64,000 nt of DNA, taken from positions 1,488,001 through 1,552,000 of the forward strand of contig CAMRHE010000330.1 of the NCBI GenBank assembly GCA_947044405.1. Reading direction: 5' to 3'. The DNA comes from Leptodactylus fallax (lineage: Eukaryota; Chordata; Amphibia; Anura; Leptodactylidae). Positions 24,729-35,795 of this stretch are shown here, piece after piece. Below the pieces are notes generated by a model. That model saw only the letters and a program-made list of their open reading frames with translations, was not told the DNA's origin and made no database searches. Within the stretch, counting starts at the first letter, position 1. Each line of letters opens with the position of its first letter. The translations under genes and the position numbers were made by a program.

Positions 24729-24732
<4 letters not shown>

Positions 24733-24910
24733 ATCCTGAGCCTCCATCAGTACATATATTATATATATATATCCGTATCCTGAGCCTCCATCAGTATATA
24801 TATTATATATATATATATATATCCATATCCTGAGCCTCCATCAGTATATATATTATATATATCCGTATCCTGAGCCTCCATCAGTATATATATTATATAC
24901 TGTATATATT
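24729..24910 (+). repeat. AT-rich minisatellite, 40-50 bp period, 4 copies
   Basis: The core ccgtatcctgagcctccatc begins at 24729, 24773, 24823 (one mismatch) and 24863. Copies are separated by AT-dinucleotide tracts of varying length, which accounts for the variable spacing. Confidence 0.9.
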
Positions 24911-26052
24911 ATAAAAATAAAATAATGGGTGAATAATGTAAACATTAGAAAACAGTCAGACCACTTTAGGGCCACATTTTAATTATCTTAGTTGCAAAAC
25001 AAAAAGAAAAGACAGTAAATCCAAAAAGTTAGGCACCTGTAGAAAATTTCTGAACTGGCTACATAAATAATAATAATAATAATAATATCCATTATAATAA
25101 TAATAGTGATGATAATAGCCTTATCAGGCACAAGAATTCTAAACACTGGCTTAATTCAATCATATATAGTCTGTTTTTACTCAATCCACTCCACGTAATA
25201 CTAATATTAAAAGTTGATAGGAAATATTAGATTTGTCATTAGCATACCATATGTCATTGCAATGTGCTCCATCAGCTGTCAAACTGATGTTGGCAAAATA
25301 ATACGATCTTAAAACAAAATGTTGATATAGAGCATGTAATATACAGCTGTCAATATAATGGAAATGTCAATGGTTTATGAAAGCTGCTTCACATTTATAA
25401 CCATAGTCATTATAATAGGTTTGGATTGCGATTATAAATAAAGATTTTTTGGGGTATGCAAATATTTGGAGCTCCAATTCTCTATTTTTGTTGTTCTGGT
25501 CATCAGCCATAACCCATAAAGTAGATTTAAGATTTATTGATTCTTAGGGCCACACTAAGGCTTCCTGAGACAGATGCATCAGCCCTTTAGTCACCTACAT
25601 AATGACCTGGCTAATTACTATGCCGGACTGGCTGGACACTAAATACTGACCAGTATGATGACAGTCAATGCTGTATCACACTATTGATTTTGTGATAAAG
25701 GACATCTGACATTGTGCAGAGTAGCCAATGAGAACTTGTGTTAGTCAGTGGATTGTTCAACCCCCTAGGCTGTAGATCATAGTGCACTACCGCACTTCAT
25801 TAGGTGTCATTGATGAGATTTACAGCAATGCAAGTACATACAGGTACAGTAAAATTAAATCTTAATATGGTAAATAGGAATATATATATACTGTATAATG
25901 ATCACAAAAATATAACAAACCAGTTTTTTGAACTATAAAATATTCTACCATATAAAGTATTGTATTGTGTTTAGCTCCATATTGATGAAGGTTGGCTTTC
26001 AAAAATGAATTAAATAGTAGATGAACAAGAGATGGATAGAAAGATCAGTGAG
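24911..26052. other. no gene; includes candidate low-copy block 25225-25420
   Basis: 25225-25420 contains gtcattagcataccatatg, a nearby cagctgtcaaactg, and a second cagctgtcaa at 25347, i.e. several E-box-like motifs in non-repetitive sequence. An (AAT)n run lies at 25068-25087. Confidence 0.3.
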
Positions 26053-26054
26053 AG

Positions 26055-26101
<47 letters not shown>

Positions 26102-26120
26102 CAGCAGATATAGATGGATG

Positions 26121-26163
<43 letters not shown>

Positions 26164-26227
26164 GATAGATAGATAGATAGATAGATACCTGGATAGATAG
26201 ACAAATAGATAGATAGATAGATAGACG

Positions 26228-26275
<48 letters not shown>

Positions 26276-26339
26276 TTCATAAATAAGGATAAACAGATAG
26301 CTAATACATGGATAATTGGATGGATACATTGTTAAACTG

Positions 26340-26382
<43 letters not shown>

Positions 26383-26578
26383 TATATATTTGGTAAATTG
26401 AGATAGATGAATGAATAGATAGCTAGATAGATAGATATAATGTTAAACAGATAATACATATATCAATGGATAGGTAAATAGATGGGTAAATAGATAAATA
26501 GATAGATAGACATTGATAAACAAAAGATAAACACATAGATAATACATAGTTAGATGGACTGATAGATAAATAGATAAA
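26053..26578 (+). repeat. (GATA)n microsatellite, long and decaying
   Basis: Near-pure gata repeats at 26053-26274 and 26341-26377, then interrupted and diverged repeats to about 26578. Y-L-S-I frames on the minus strand are artefacts. Confidence 0.95.
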
Positions 26579-28290
26579 AGTCAAATGATTGTATTGGGAA
26601 CTGTACTTCTACAGAACACAAGAAGGTGATTTAGATGGACATAGAAAGATTATAGATAGTTAAAAAGATTGGATTTATCAATATCTTTCATAGCGTGCTA
26701 CAACTTCTACGACTATATTATATATTATCTAAACTTTCTTACCATATAAACAAGCATATAGTGCAGGTCTATTCAGCATTTTGGCATCACAGTGACCATT
26801 TTTATTATTTCAGATTTCCATACTGAATTAATGACCCAATAATACCAATATCACGGTTCCCTCGAAATAAGGCGCATCACTGCTATTAATACACCGTATA
26901 ACTTAGGCCTAATACAACTGTACTAAGGCAGCACCCCTGCTGTAATGACATGAGCACTACAGATGACAGGAATCACTCTTTCCTAGAAATTGTAAAGTTA
27001 GATGCTAGTAAAAAAAAAAAAAAAAAAAAAATACAGATAAGATCCAGAAGTGACAGCAGCGGCAGAACAATGCTCACAATATTCTAAGCATATTTTTATT
27101 GTTAGTGCTGTCAAGTCCCTGTACTGGGTAAGATAGTGACAGCCCTGACAAGGATTACACCACATGCAGATGTTGACATTCTAAAGGATATTTAAAGTTA
27201 AATCTGCAAGTGATGAACATCTTCCATTCAATTTAATTTAGAAACATATGGGATTCCAAGAGAATGTTATGACTGCAAGAAAGTGATACCAGGAAGTGGC
27301 ATAATTACTAAGAACACATCACACATGGGAAATTTCAATTCCAATATCTAAAGGTAAAAAAACAGATAAAAGCAAATCAATAAAAATATTAATTTTTTTT
27401 TTAACTTTAGTCCTTGATTTTCAGGTTTTCACATATATTTATTTATCCAAAACATATCATGGTCATTATATTGTGTATGACCTCTATAAGAATGTAAAAT
27501 TTATAAATTTACAAAAAATAAAAAATGTGTTGACAGCTGAGAAGCTCATAAAAAATACTGTCAAAAATATATTATAAAAAATGCACTTGGACTGTGTTTC
27601 ATATAAAACATGTATATTAGCAACTGCACTCATTCCAAAAATACTAGACAAAATAATACTTATTAATATATATTCTAATCAGTTGGATTTTTTTAAAATT
27701 TTTAAGGGATTTTTTTAAAGAAATATAAGTGACTCGATTGGGCCGCATGCCATTTTTATCTATCTTATTTTTTTTTATTTTGGTGATAAAAGTCATGCTT
27801 ACTCATATAAAACCTTTTATTAGATTTGACTAGATTTTTTAATTCCCTGAGGCTGTGACTTTTTTATTAGTGTACACATACAAAAAATCTTCCTCGTGTG
27901 GGTCTGTGTATATCATGTTGTATGTCATCGAAAAAAGTACTCATGTTAACTACACAATAACGTGTATACCTGGTGTCGCTTAAAGGTAGGAGAATTTCAA
28001 TTAATTTGGAAATACACAGCTTACGATAAGACCTCTTTAGGCGTCAAGACTCGCAATATTGGCAGCTCTCAAAAATCACTGTCCGTTAAAGGTTATCAAA
28101 ATCAGCAAGGTCGTTTACAAGCCTTTATTAATAACCCCCATTATTCACGGCTCAGATTAACCTATGAGGCATAATAAATTATTTCTATTAATATTTATTC
28201 GGAATTCTTTTTTTTTTTCTCGAACTGGTCACATTCCAATTTATTTTTGAATTTTTGTTTTGCAATTTTTGTATCAAAGATATATTTTGT
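26579..28290. other. putative ADARB2 intron 1, no recognised element
   Basis: AT-rich, with a run of about 21 A near 27009. 27860-28180 is unlike neighbouring DNA and contains a 70-codon plus-strand frame (27962-28174) with no recognisable family; see the findings. No inverted-repeat ends were seen. Confidence 0.35.
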
Positions 28291-29514
28291 GCATTTTTTC
28301 CATCCTATATTAGAAATCTAAGTACTTCAAAGCACAAGCCAGTATACTCTACCTTTTAAGCTGTCTGGCTTTATTGTTGGCGTGGAAACAAACAGAACAG
28401 CTAATTGGTGTGAAAAAAAAAAACAATCAAATCTCGCTAGGAGAAATAAATTATTTATCATTTTGGATTTAGATTAACTCGGAATGAAGTCATGAAGGAT
28501 TGGAGTACATGTTGACTTTGTTAGAGCAGGTGATTTGATGGACGACGCTAAATAGTGGTAAAGTCTGTAAAACACTCCATGATTTGTTTTCCTATTATTT
28601 ATGCCACATATTATTAGATTTATACTTGCATTAGACCAAAAGTTAAAGTTTAGTTTGAAGAGGAATTTTGGCTTCCAACTGAGTTTCTATCACTTTTTGG
28701 AGTAGGTGAAGCGTGTATAATTTTCAGACACACACTTATTGCAAATAACACCTTTTTATTTATAACGGCAATGGAACTGTCAAAAGTGCTAAATTATACA
28801 TTTTCACAAGATGATTCTGTTTCCAAAATACTTTAAAGAGTACTGTATATCATTAACCCTTCCAAAAAAAGGTAATATCATACAGAGGAACATATCCACC
28901 TGCTTAGGGCCTCAAAGCCGAAACCAGGAATCTCTTTTCTGAGATCTGGAGTATTCAGTATTCCAGTTTGTTTGTGTATTATTGTCTACATTATATCTTC
29001 TTTATACAGTTTCTACTTAAGATGCTACACACCATACTTTGTTGGACTTTCATCTCCAGTCTGTTCTGTTCATCACTAACTTTTATGACCTTCTAATTCC
29101 CAACTGTTACATTTATTACGTCGCCCCTTGTTTTACGCCTGCAATAACCTCCAAAAGCTCAAATAGGTCAAGAAGCTGAAACAAGACATGCACAAAACAC
29201 ACATGCACAACTCCATTCTGCTGCTGCTGCTGACTACAGCCTGAGTTTACTCTCTGAAAGCATGAGGCATTTCTATCCTTAGACTTGCTGCTAAGAACTG
29301 GCAGGGATCATGTGCTAAATGTCTGTGACAAGAGGAAACAAAGCTACAGACATGCTAATGATTCTCATTGGGGAGGAAATGAGGGCTGCTGAAGAACATG
29401 CAGTAGGACATTGATCTCTACAAATCACCCTGGGAAGAAACAGCCACAGCTCCTGTAGTCAGGTACTGTACCATAATAATGATGTCCACACATGTACAAG
29501 ATGCTAGCTCTTAC
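28291..29514 (-). other. ADARB2: putative ADARB2 intron 1, region next to exon 1
   Basis: No repeat family recognised for over 1 kb beside the exon. Blocks such as 28365-28420 (gtctggctttattgttggcg, agctaattggtg) and 28440-28560 could be regulatory. The 29160-29514 part is richer in CTG/CAG (ctgctgctgctgctgac near 29218). These are inferences from composition only. Confidence 0.35.
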
Positions 29515-29611
29515 CTTTCCTCTTAGATCTCCTTCTTCTCCTCTTAGACTTGAATTTGAGTTGACTACTTGGACAAGCTGAGGTCCTGCTGCTGCCCAGA
29601 ACTGAAGCCAT
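29515..29611 (-). CDS. ADARB2: ADARB2 (ADAR3/RED2), first coding exon
   Basis: Starts with ATG at 29611-29609 and encodes 32 complete codons plus one base. The peptide opens MASVLGSSRTSACPSS and ends QLKFKSKRRRRRSKRK. From memory, human ADARB2 opens MASVLGSG and carries the same SSQLK.KSKRRRRRRSKRK R-domain followed by Asp; here the arginine run is one residue shorter. The exon stops at AAAG|GTAAGAG, a near-consensus donor, splitting the next codon after its first base (G, compatible with Asp). An in-frame TAG at 29668-29666 supports this start; the context has G at +4 but T at -3. In other vertebrates ADAR3 is a brain-enriched, catalytically inactive ADAR family member. The R-domain is reported to bind single-stranded RNA and act in nuclear import; two dsRNA-binding domains and a deaminase domain are encoded by later exons, not seen here. 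Only 97 coding bases are visible, but match in sequence, order and splice phase makes another identity unlikely. Confidence 0.88.
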
Positions 29612-30260
29612 GGATGGAGTGCTGCTAAGTGCAATGTTTGTAGAATAGTCACCAATTTGCCTCTGCTAATGGGGTTTCAAGGTTTGCTTGGTATATACCC
29701 CTGGAGCTGCTGATGTATCCTGCTGGATTTTGTTCTGGCATGTAGTCACTTGCTATTAGCTGTATTAAGTGTATTTTATCTTCTTTGCATGCTTGGGAAG
29801 CTGCTGGTGAAGCTGCTGGATCAGCTCTGACTAGAAGGCTGTCTTCCTCTTAGCAGGGGCTGCAAATGCTCTGAATCTACTTTTTGCACCTCTGCTAGTC
29901 GTTTGCCACAAGCCACTTTGAAGCCAATCATGCAGGGAGCCTGTCTATTTGCTCTAGCAAAGTCTAATTAGATCCAATCAGAACTGTCTCCTGGCTCTGA
30001 CATCACACCATCATCAGTCCTCTCTCTCTGTATCCCCCTTGTCAGCTTGCAAATTCAGCTCCCATTTGGGCTGATGGATATGCTTAGGACCTGATAGAAA
30101 GGAAAGAGAAGAAGAAGAAGCTGCACTGTAGGGGCTAGGAACATACTGCCAGTTTATCTGGAAGAAGCCTGGGGGGCATCTTAAAGAATGCATGCAATGA
30201 AAGCATCTCTCTGCCTTTCGCATTAAGCCACATGGGCAGCACATTATGTTGGTGGACCCT
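29612..30260 (-). promoter_or_regulatory. ADARB2: putative ADARB2 5' UTR and proximal promoter
   Basis: Repeat-free sequence immediately upstream of the exon on the minus strand. It contains two CCAAT boxes on the plus strand (29924-29928 and 29974-29978, i.e. ATTGG on the gene strand) and a CRE-like TGACATCA at 29998-30005. A minus-strand AAGATAAAATACAC lies near 29785 and GGTATATACC near 29690. None is placed relative to a known start site and there is no CpG island. The extent is a guess; only the position relative to exon 1 supports the call. Confidence 0.5.
29649..29741 (-). other. candidate upstream ORF in the ADARB2 leader
   Basis: ATG at 29741-29739 opens a 30-codon frame (MPEQNPAGYISSS...) ending at TGA 29651-29649, 37 bases before the ADARB2 ATG. 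It would be a non-overlapping uORF if transcription starts upstream of 29741. A second, four-codon upstream ORF (ATG CAA AGA AGA TAA) begins near 29797. No evidence of translation. Confidence 0.35.
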
Positions 30261-30380
30261 GCTCGCAACTAGCTCTCAGGGCAAAGAGTTTTTATTAACT
30301 AGTTAGTTCCCAGAAGTATTGCATTTTGCATTAAGGATTGTAGATTGTATCTGTTTCCTGAGACTTGAGAAAAGTGCCTG

Positions 30381-30381
<1 letters not shown>

Positions 30382-30425
<44 letters not shown>
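30382..30425. repeat. (AT)n microsatellite
   Basis: About 21 AT dinucleotides upstream of the putative ADARB2 promoter. Confidence 0.95.
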
Positions 30426-30428
<3 letters not shown>

Positions 30429-30599
30429 GGAGTAAGGAAAAGACTAGTGCAGGTCTCTGATGAAGTGTGGGAATCATATAGAGTGAATGGAAGCCGAGGC
30501 TTTGTCTGCTGTACAAGAGGTGGGGGTTACAATATGATACATTTCTTTATTCCTTTGTATAGTTTGTTACATGTTTATAAAGTGTGTATACAATGTATC

Positions 30600-30940
30600 A
30601 GACAAATGGGGTAAAGAAGGGAAAGGGGGGACATGATCGAAATCTTTAGATATGTTAAAGGTATAAGTAAGGTTCAGGAGGGAAATGTTTTTTAATAAAA
30701 AAACTAAACACATTACCAAGGGGGCACAATCTGTCTGCAAATATTATTTTACTGAAAGAGTAGTTGCGACTTAGAACGAACTTGCAGCAGATGTGGCTGA
30801 GAAATCTACAGTAAGTGAATGTGAACATGCCTGGAATAAACACATGTCTATCCTAAGATAACATGGTAATAATATAAGGGCGGACTAGATGGACCAGGAG
30901 GGATTTATCTGCCATCAATCTTCTATGTTCCTATACCCTA
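30600..30940 (+). pseudogene. non-LTR retrotransposon reverse-transcriptase C-terminal remnant
   Basis: A plus-strand frame around 30737-30857 reads YYFTERVVAT, stop, NELAADVAEKSTVSE and HAWNKH. The pattern 'YYFTERVV..WN.LP..VV....V..FK..LD' is a familiar C-terminal signature of many vertebrate LINE polyproteins, here with the W of 'W-N' replaced by a stop. It is followed by ggcggactagatggaccagg and a 'ttctatgttcc' 3' end, a common anuran repeat tail. Decayed, 5' truncated, not functional. Confidence 0.55.
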
Positions 30941-31884
30941 CAAGTAGATGACTGAATGAGTTTAATATTGTGGTCCATTCATAGACAAGATTAAAACCTG
31001 TTTTGGTGTCTTTTATTGTATGATAATAATGACTCTTCTATGGCACCAATATATTCTGCAGAGATGTACAATCCTAAACCATGAAAAGCAATGAAAACAA
31101 ATGCTGATCAACAATGACTGAGATGTGGTAAAAAGTCAAATCTAAATCGACATCTCTATAATCCTAATTTCAAAATATGTTTTTTAAACCTTGTAATTTT
31201 TTGCTATTATTGGGTTAATATTTCCGTGTCTCGTTTACATATTTCAGAACTTTCATCTGGTCATGGAAGAAATCTTCATGTCTATGGACATATGTGTCAG
31301 CTGCTTGTCTGGGATGTATAGGTGAGTATATACAGTACTCTACTTAGGTCTATTTATCTTGCTATTGCTAATGCACAATTTGCGGTATAGTAAATGCACG
31401 ATCTGGACACTAATTGATGTAGCAGAGCTAAATTTGTTGTTTAACTCTCTGGGGCTGCTATAATTGTTCATACTAATCATTCATAGCCTTATGTTAAGGG
31501 ATCCTTTTTGCATTTCGGCGTATGAAAAAAATTTAAATTCATATCACAATATTGGATTTGAAAAATTTTGTCTGAGAAATATGAAAATTAAAAAAATAGC
31601 CAACGCTCACCTGTTAAATCCCCTGCTGCTCCAGCCCCTTTACCCTGGTGGTCCTATGCAGTGATGATGTGCACATGCATCAACATGACATCTGCCTGTG
31701 ATCAACATGACATCTGCCTGTGGCCATGCTTGCAGACACCACCACTGAGACCAGTGATTGGCTGCAGCAGTCATGTGGCTGTATGACACGTCATCAGTGA
31801 GGCTAGGTAACTAGTGACCAGCAGGGGCCTCCTGAGCGGAAGCACTAGAGCAGCAGGGAACTTAACAGGCAGCTAACAAAAGTT
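30941..31884. other. no gene; repeat fragment at 31640-31870
   Basis: 31660-31800 carries two tandem 'gatcaacatgacatctgcctgtg' blocks and pieces related to the 13.9-kb and 50.7-kb repeat (ccactgagaccagtgattgg). Otherwise unassigned upstream intergenic DNA. Confidence 0.4.
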
Positions 31885-32259
31885 TTCAAGGGAGTCTATC
31901 ACCATAACCCATATCAACTGAGCCCCACAGATAGATAGGTTAGGGTCAACTGATTAAAAAGGTGTTTTCCCCTTGTGAATTGTTGTCCCCATCGCTGAGA
32001 TATTGATTGATATGTTCTTGTCAATATGTAAATGAGCTCTTTGGAGCAATGAGGGCATTGTCATTGCTCCAAAGAGTTAAGCGGTTTTACCCACTCGTTG
32101 CTCCAAGGTGCTCATTTGCACATTGTCAAAAATGTCAACATCTCGACAACAGAGGCAGCGATTCACAAGGGAAAACATTTTTTGAATCAGGTGACTCCAA
32201 CCTATCTAACTAGCTGAGCTGAGATGGTATGCTGGGTTCTGGTGACAGACTTCCTTTAA
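31885..32259. mobile_element. T2/Kolobok-like MITE, single-unit version
   Basis: Ends TTCAAGGGAGTCTATCACC (left) and ggttctggtgacagac, then ttcctttaa (right), are inverted. It contains one copy of the gccccacagatagataggtt segment that is amplified in the element at 33103-33845, then the same gtgttttcccc and aaatgagctctttg blocks. Confidence 0.7.
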
Positions 32260-32537
32260 GCATCTTCCCTAAAGCCAAACTTTTAAAAATTCTGGACAAG
32301 CCCTTTAACTGCGGTAAATAGCAAACTCATCAGCACCACTGCTTCATGCTTTCATATTATTCTTCTATATTAATAAAATATAAAATTCAGTGACATACAA
32401 GTAAATGTTAACCCATTCATGCTCAGAGAACCGGAATCTGTACTCTAAAGGAGATTTTTTTTTAAGTCTATGAAAAAATGAATCAGAATCCGTCTTGATT
32501 TCACAAAGAAAGGAACATCCAGTTCTAAGAGGTAAGA
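32260..32537. other. no feature recognised
   Basis: Unassigned sequence between two MITEs. Confidence 0.35.
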
Positions 32538-32910
32538 TTAAAGGGAAACTGTCATCAGCAAATTCCCTTTTTATGACAAAAAGATGGTCCAGCAATGAGG
32601 AAATCCCCTTATGGCTGCAAGTGCCCCAGCTCTCAGGGCTAAATCACCTCCTTCTACTGCCTAAGACCACCTACGTCACTATGATTGACTTTATGAATGT
32701 TCCTGTATCCGCTCCGTGCACTTGCAGCCTTAAAGTGTAATGTCCCAAGTAGCACCTGCAGCCTCATTAGCATATTTCAAAAAAAGGTGATTTGGTCAAT
32801 GTTGGGTATCTTTCTTCTATAAAAAAGGTAATTTTTTGTTCAGTGTGAATGGCGCTACATGGCCATGTGTGTCACTTCATATTGAATTTGCTGCTGATAG
32901 ACCCCTTTGA
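32538..32910. mobile_element. T2/Kolobok-like MITE (TTAAAGGGAAACTG)
   Basis: Left TTAAAGGGAAACTGTCATCA and gcaaattc mirror right gaatttgctgctgatag and acccctttga. The right target site is TTGA rather than TTAA, probably mutated. Non-coding. Confidence 0.7.
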
Positions 32911-33102
32911 AGTTTCATTTATTTATATATTTTTTTAAACAATTGCTTTTTTATGAATTTTATATTTTGAAGCCAATACCAGAACAATCCCATATTACAT
33001 GTTATAAAAGGATATCAATACAATATCAATACAGAGACTTAATACAATACAATTAAATATAAAGTTTGTTATTTGAGAGTTACTTATTTTAACTGGACAG
33101 TG

Positions 33103-33845
33103 TTAAAGGGAGTCTGTCACCAGAACCCAACATGTCAACCCAGCCCCACAGATAGATAGGATAGGGTCACCAGAACCCAGCATATCAGCCCAGCCCCGCA
33201 GATAGATAGGTTAGGGTCACCAGAACCAGCATATCATCCCAGCCCCGCAGATAGGTTAAGGTCACCAGAATCCAGCTTATCAGCCCAGCCCCGCAGATAG
33301 ATAGGTTAGGGTCACCAGAACCAGCATATCATCCCAGCCTCTGAGATAGGTTAAGGTCACCAGAATCCAGCTTATCAGCCCAGCCCCGCAGATAGATAGG
33401 TTAGGGTCACCAGAACCAGCATATCATCCCAGCCCCACAGATAGATAGGTTAGGGTCACCAAAATCCAGCATATCAGACCAGCCCCGCAGATAGATAGGT
33501 TAGGGTCACCAGAATCCAGTATATCAGCCCAGCCCCACAGATAGATAGGTTAGGGTCACCAGAACTCAGCATATCAGCCCAGCCCTGCAGATAGATAGGT
33601 TAGTGTCACCTGACTCCAATGATGTTTTCCCCTTATATATTGATGTTTTTGTCAATATCTAAATGAGCTCTTTGTAGCAATGGGCATTCCCATTCCTTGC
33701 TCCAAAGAGCTAATTTGCATATTGACAAAAACAGCAATATCTTCATAGTTGGGCCACCTATTCACAAAAGGAAAACTCTGTTTGATTCAGTGGATTCTAA
33801 CCTGTCTATCTGCAGAGCTGTGTTCTGGTGACAGACTCCCTTTAA
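33103..33845. mobile_element. T2/Kolobok-like MITE with internal tandem repeats
   Basis: Exact TTAA at 33103-33106 and 33842-33845 flank the ends AGGGAGTCTGTCACCAGAAC (left) and gttctggtgacagactccct (right), an inverted match. TTAAAGGRR is the terminal motif reported for Xenopus T2 MITEs. Inside, 33115-33612 is a direct array of about ten units of roughly 50 bp (ggtcaccagaacccagcat, atcagcccagccccgcag, atagataggttag), with some shortened units of 41-45 bp. The 3' half matches the single-unit relative at 31885-32259. Confidence 0.8.
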
Positions 33846-35520
33846 AGCTGTATGCTCCATCTATTTGCTGCTACCGTATGATTTTTACATTGTAGTAGTT
33901 TGTGGTTATTGTCATCATGAATCCTTTTTCTCCCACTAGGAAGTAAGTATGTGACTCATGACCTTTCCTTACATGAGTGTCAATTGGCAGGTGAAAAGTA
34001 ACATAAAGGCCCCACCTATATAGAAAATTTTAAAAATCAAAAAAATTGCAGCTGGAATCACTAATGGAACAAATGAAAATAAAAACAAGGAATTCCAAAT
34101 ATTTATACAATTCTATTTTATCCAACTATTCATGTAATGACTGGAGTTTGCTTGGCTCGATCATGTAATTTACTTCTAGCCTCCCCCTATTGGCAGTTGA
34201 GAGGACTCTTTGATGGGTGTAATTGTACCCACAAGTAAATCCTTATTATATTCTATAATATTGATCCTAATTTTATTAGGTCTGTCACAGTGACAGGTTC
34301 TCTTTGCTGTGTCATTGACCTGGAAAGAATAGATTAATGATGACTCCAGTGGAAGAGAAAGTCATTTCCTCCTCTTAGGTTTCAATAGGACATAATACAT
34401 CTGGGACATAGAAGATTGAAAAGAATTGTTATACATTGACAGAAGTGGAAGAAGTGAAATTGGGTTTGGGACCAATATTTGGAAAGGGCCCTCTGTATAC
34501 TATATTATGAGAGAAAGAATTCAAAGGCTCTGTTCACATCAGCACCATGAATTCATTTTATAGTGAAGCCATAATGCGAAGAACATCTGTCGTACAATGG
34601 GTCTGAACTATATCTGGCACAACTGTCAAATGCCTGAATGTTTTAAAGGGAAAAGTAGCACAACGTTTCTCCATAGTACTGTAAGGAACTGGTCTTGTAT
34701 AGATATGTCCTTCCTTACTTCTCCTCCTAGCTGGACATGTTCAGGTATGTTTGTCAAGAGATGAGCAGTTTTTCATGATATGATATCACAAACTGATATA
34801 TTATCTATACCATATGTGTTGATATGGAACCATACAGTGGCTGTGTTGTGAATTTCATTCTGACAAGGGTTTTACAAGCATATTACAGTATTGTAGCGAA
34901 TTGGTTTCATGAGACATTGCATACCTTAACCAAATTAGAGCAAACTTAAAGGTGGACACATGTGAAGGTAAGTTCCATTTACTATAAAGGGGTTTTAAAA
35001 GACTTTTTTTTACAGATAGACAAAAAATGTGATGAAATGAATTTTTCTATTTGAGACCACATAAAATTTTTCTAACCTTTTGTAGAATTTTGTGAGCAAC
35101 ACAATCCTTGTTACGCTCACTTCCTTACTGGTCCTGATCATGTGCCATTCATTGTGCACATGACTTCAGTGGTTCAGTTGTGTAAGCTTTACTGACTGCC
35201 AGAGCAGTCAAGAGGAGGTGGGGGCTGGTCCTGATCACCAGACATGCCAGTACCTGCTTCACACATCTATATGATCACAGTGATGATGAGATACAGCAGC
35301 AGGGACCTGCAGACAAACAATATTTTTTAACTCTTCAAGCTTCTCCCCTACCTCCTTTGGAAAGGCATTCTTCCATGAGTGGGGGGGTGGAGGATTTATG
35401 GACACTAACAGGTTGGCAGCATGGTCGTTGCATAGGGAGAGTGAAGGAGATGCGCAACATGTTTTTCTCTACCTTGCAAAAGATGTGAATATGTGATTGT
35501 TAACATCATGCAGGGTCCTG
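33846..35520. other. no gene recognised
   Basis: Unassigned upstream intergenic sequence. 35090-35300 has partial resemblance to the 13.9-kb repeat group. No open frame of interest. Confidence 0.35.
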
Positions 35521-35522
35521 CT

Positions 35523-35724
35523 CAGGCTGTGTTCACAAAGTGCATTTTTGCCCAAAAATCAGAAAACCACATGCTTTTTTGAAAAATGCATTCAGTTTAA
35601 AAAAAAAAAAAAACTCATGTGTGGCTTTCAAAAACCGCATGCATTTTTTAAAAACACATGCAGTTTTCTGATAAAAAAGGCATATGTTTTTTGAGCAAGA
35701 ACACTCCGTGTGAACACCGCCTTA
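35523..35724. mobile_element. MITE with GGCTGTGTTCAC ends
   Basis: Left caggctgtgttcacaaagtg mirrors right ccgtgtgaacaccgcctt. The interior repeats 'gcatttttt' and 'aaaaatgc' blocks in both orientations. About 200 bp, non-coding. Confidence 0.65.
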
Positions 35725-35795
35725 CTGGGAAGTGCATCAAGCGACCAGATTGTGTTATTGTGCTTTACAGACATTCTCGGTCAATATATATATAC

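Noticed and set aside
25999..26329. Overlapping 64-94 codon YLSIYLSI frames on the minus strand
   Set aside because: Translation of the (GATA)n array in different registers.
1..29514. Search for ADARB2 exon 2 (expected to follow with Asp-Lys-Val-Ser...)
   Set aside because: No matching segment with acceptor site was found by eye; vertebrate intron 1 is very long, so absence is expected, but a short exon could have been missed.
29425..29655. 76-codon minus-strand frame overlapping the ADARB2 exon
   Set aside because: It begins with TTG rather than ATG and is a shadow in another frame; the in-frame MASVLGSS start and donor site explain the exon better.
30014..30268. 84-codon minus-strand frame upstream of ADARB2
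   Set aside because: No recognised domain, and it lies in probable promoter sequence; chance frame.
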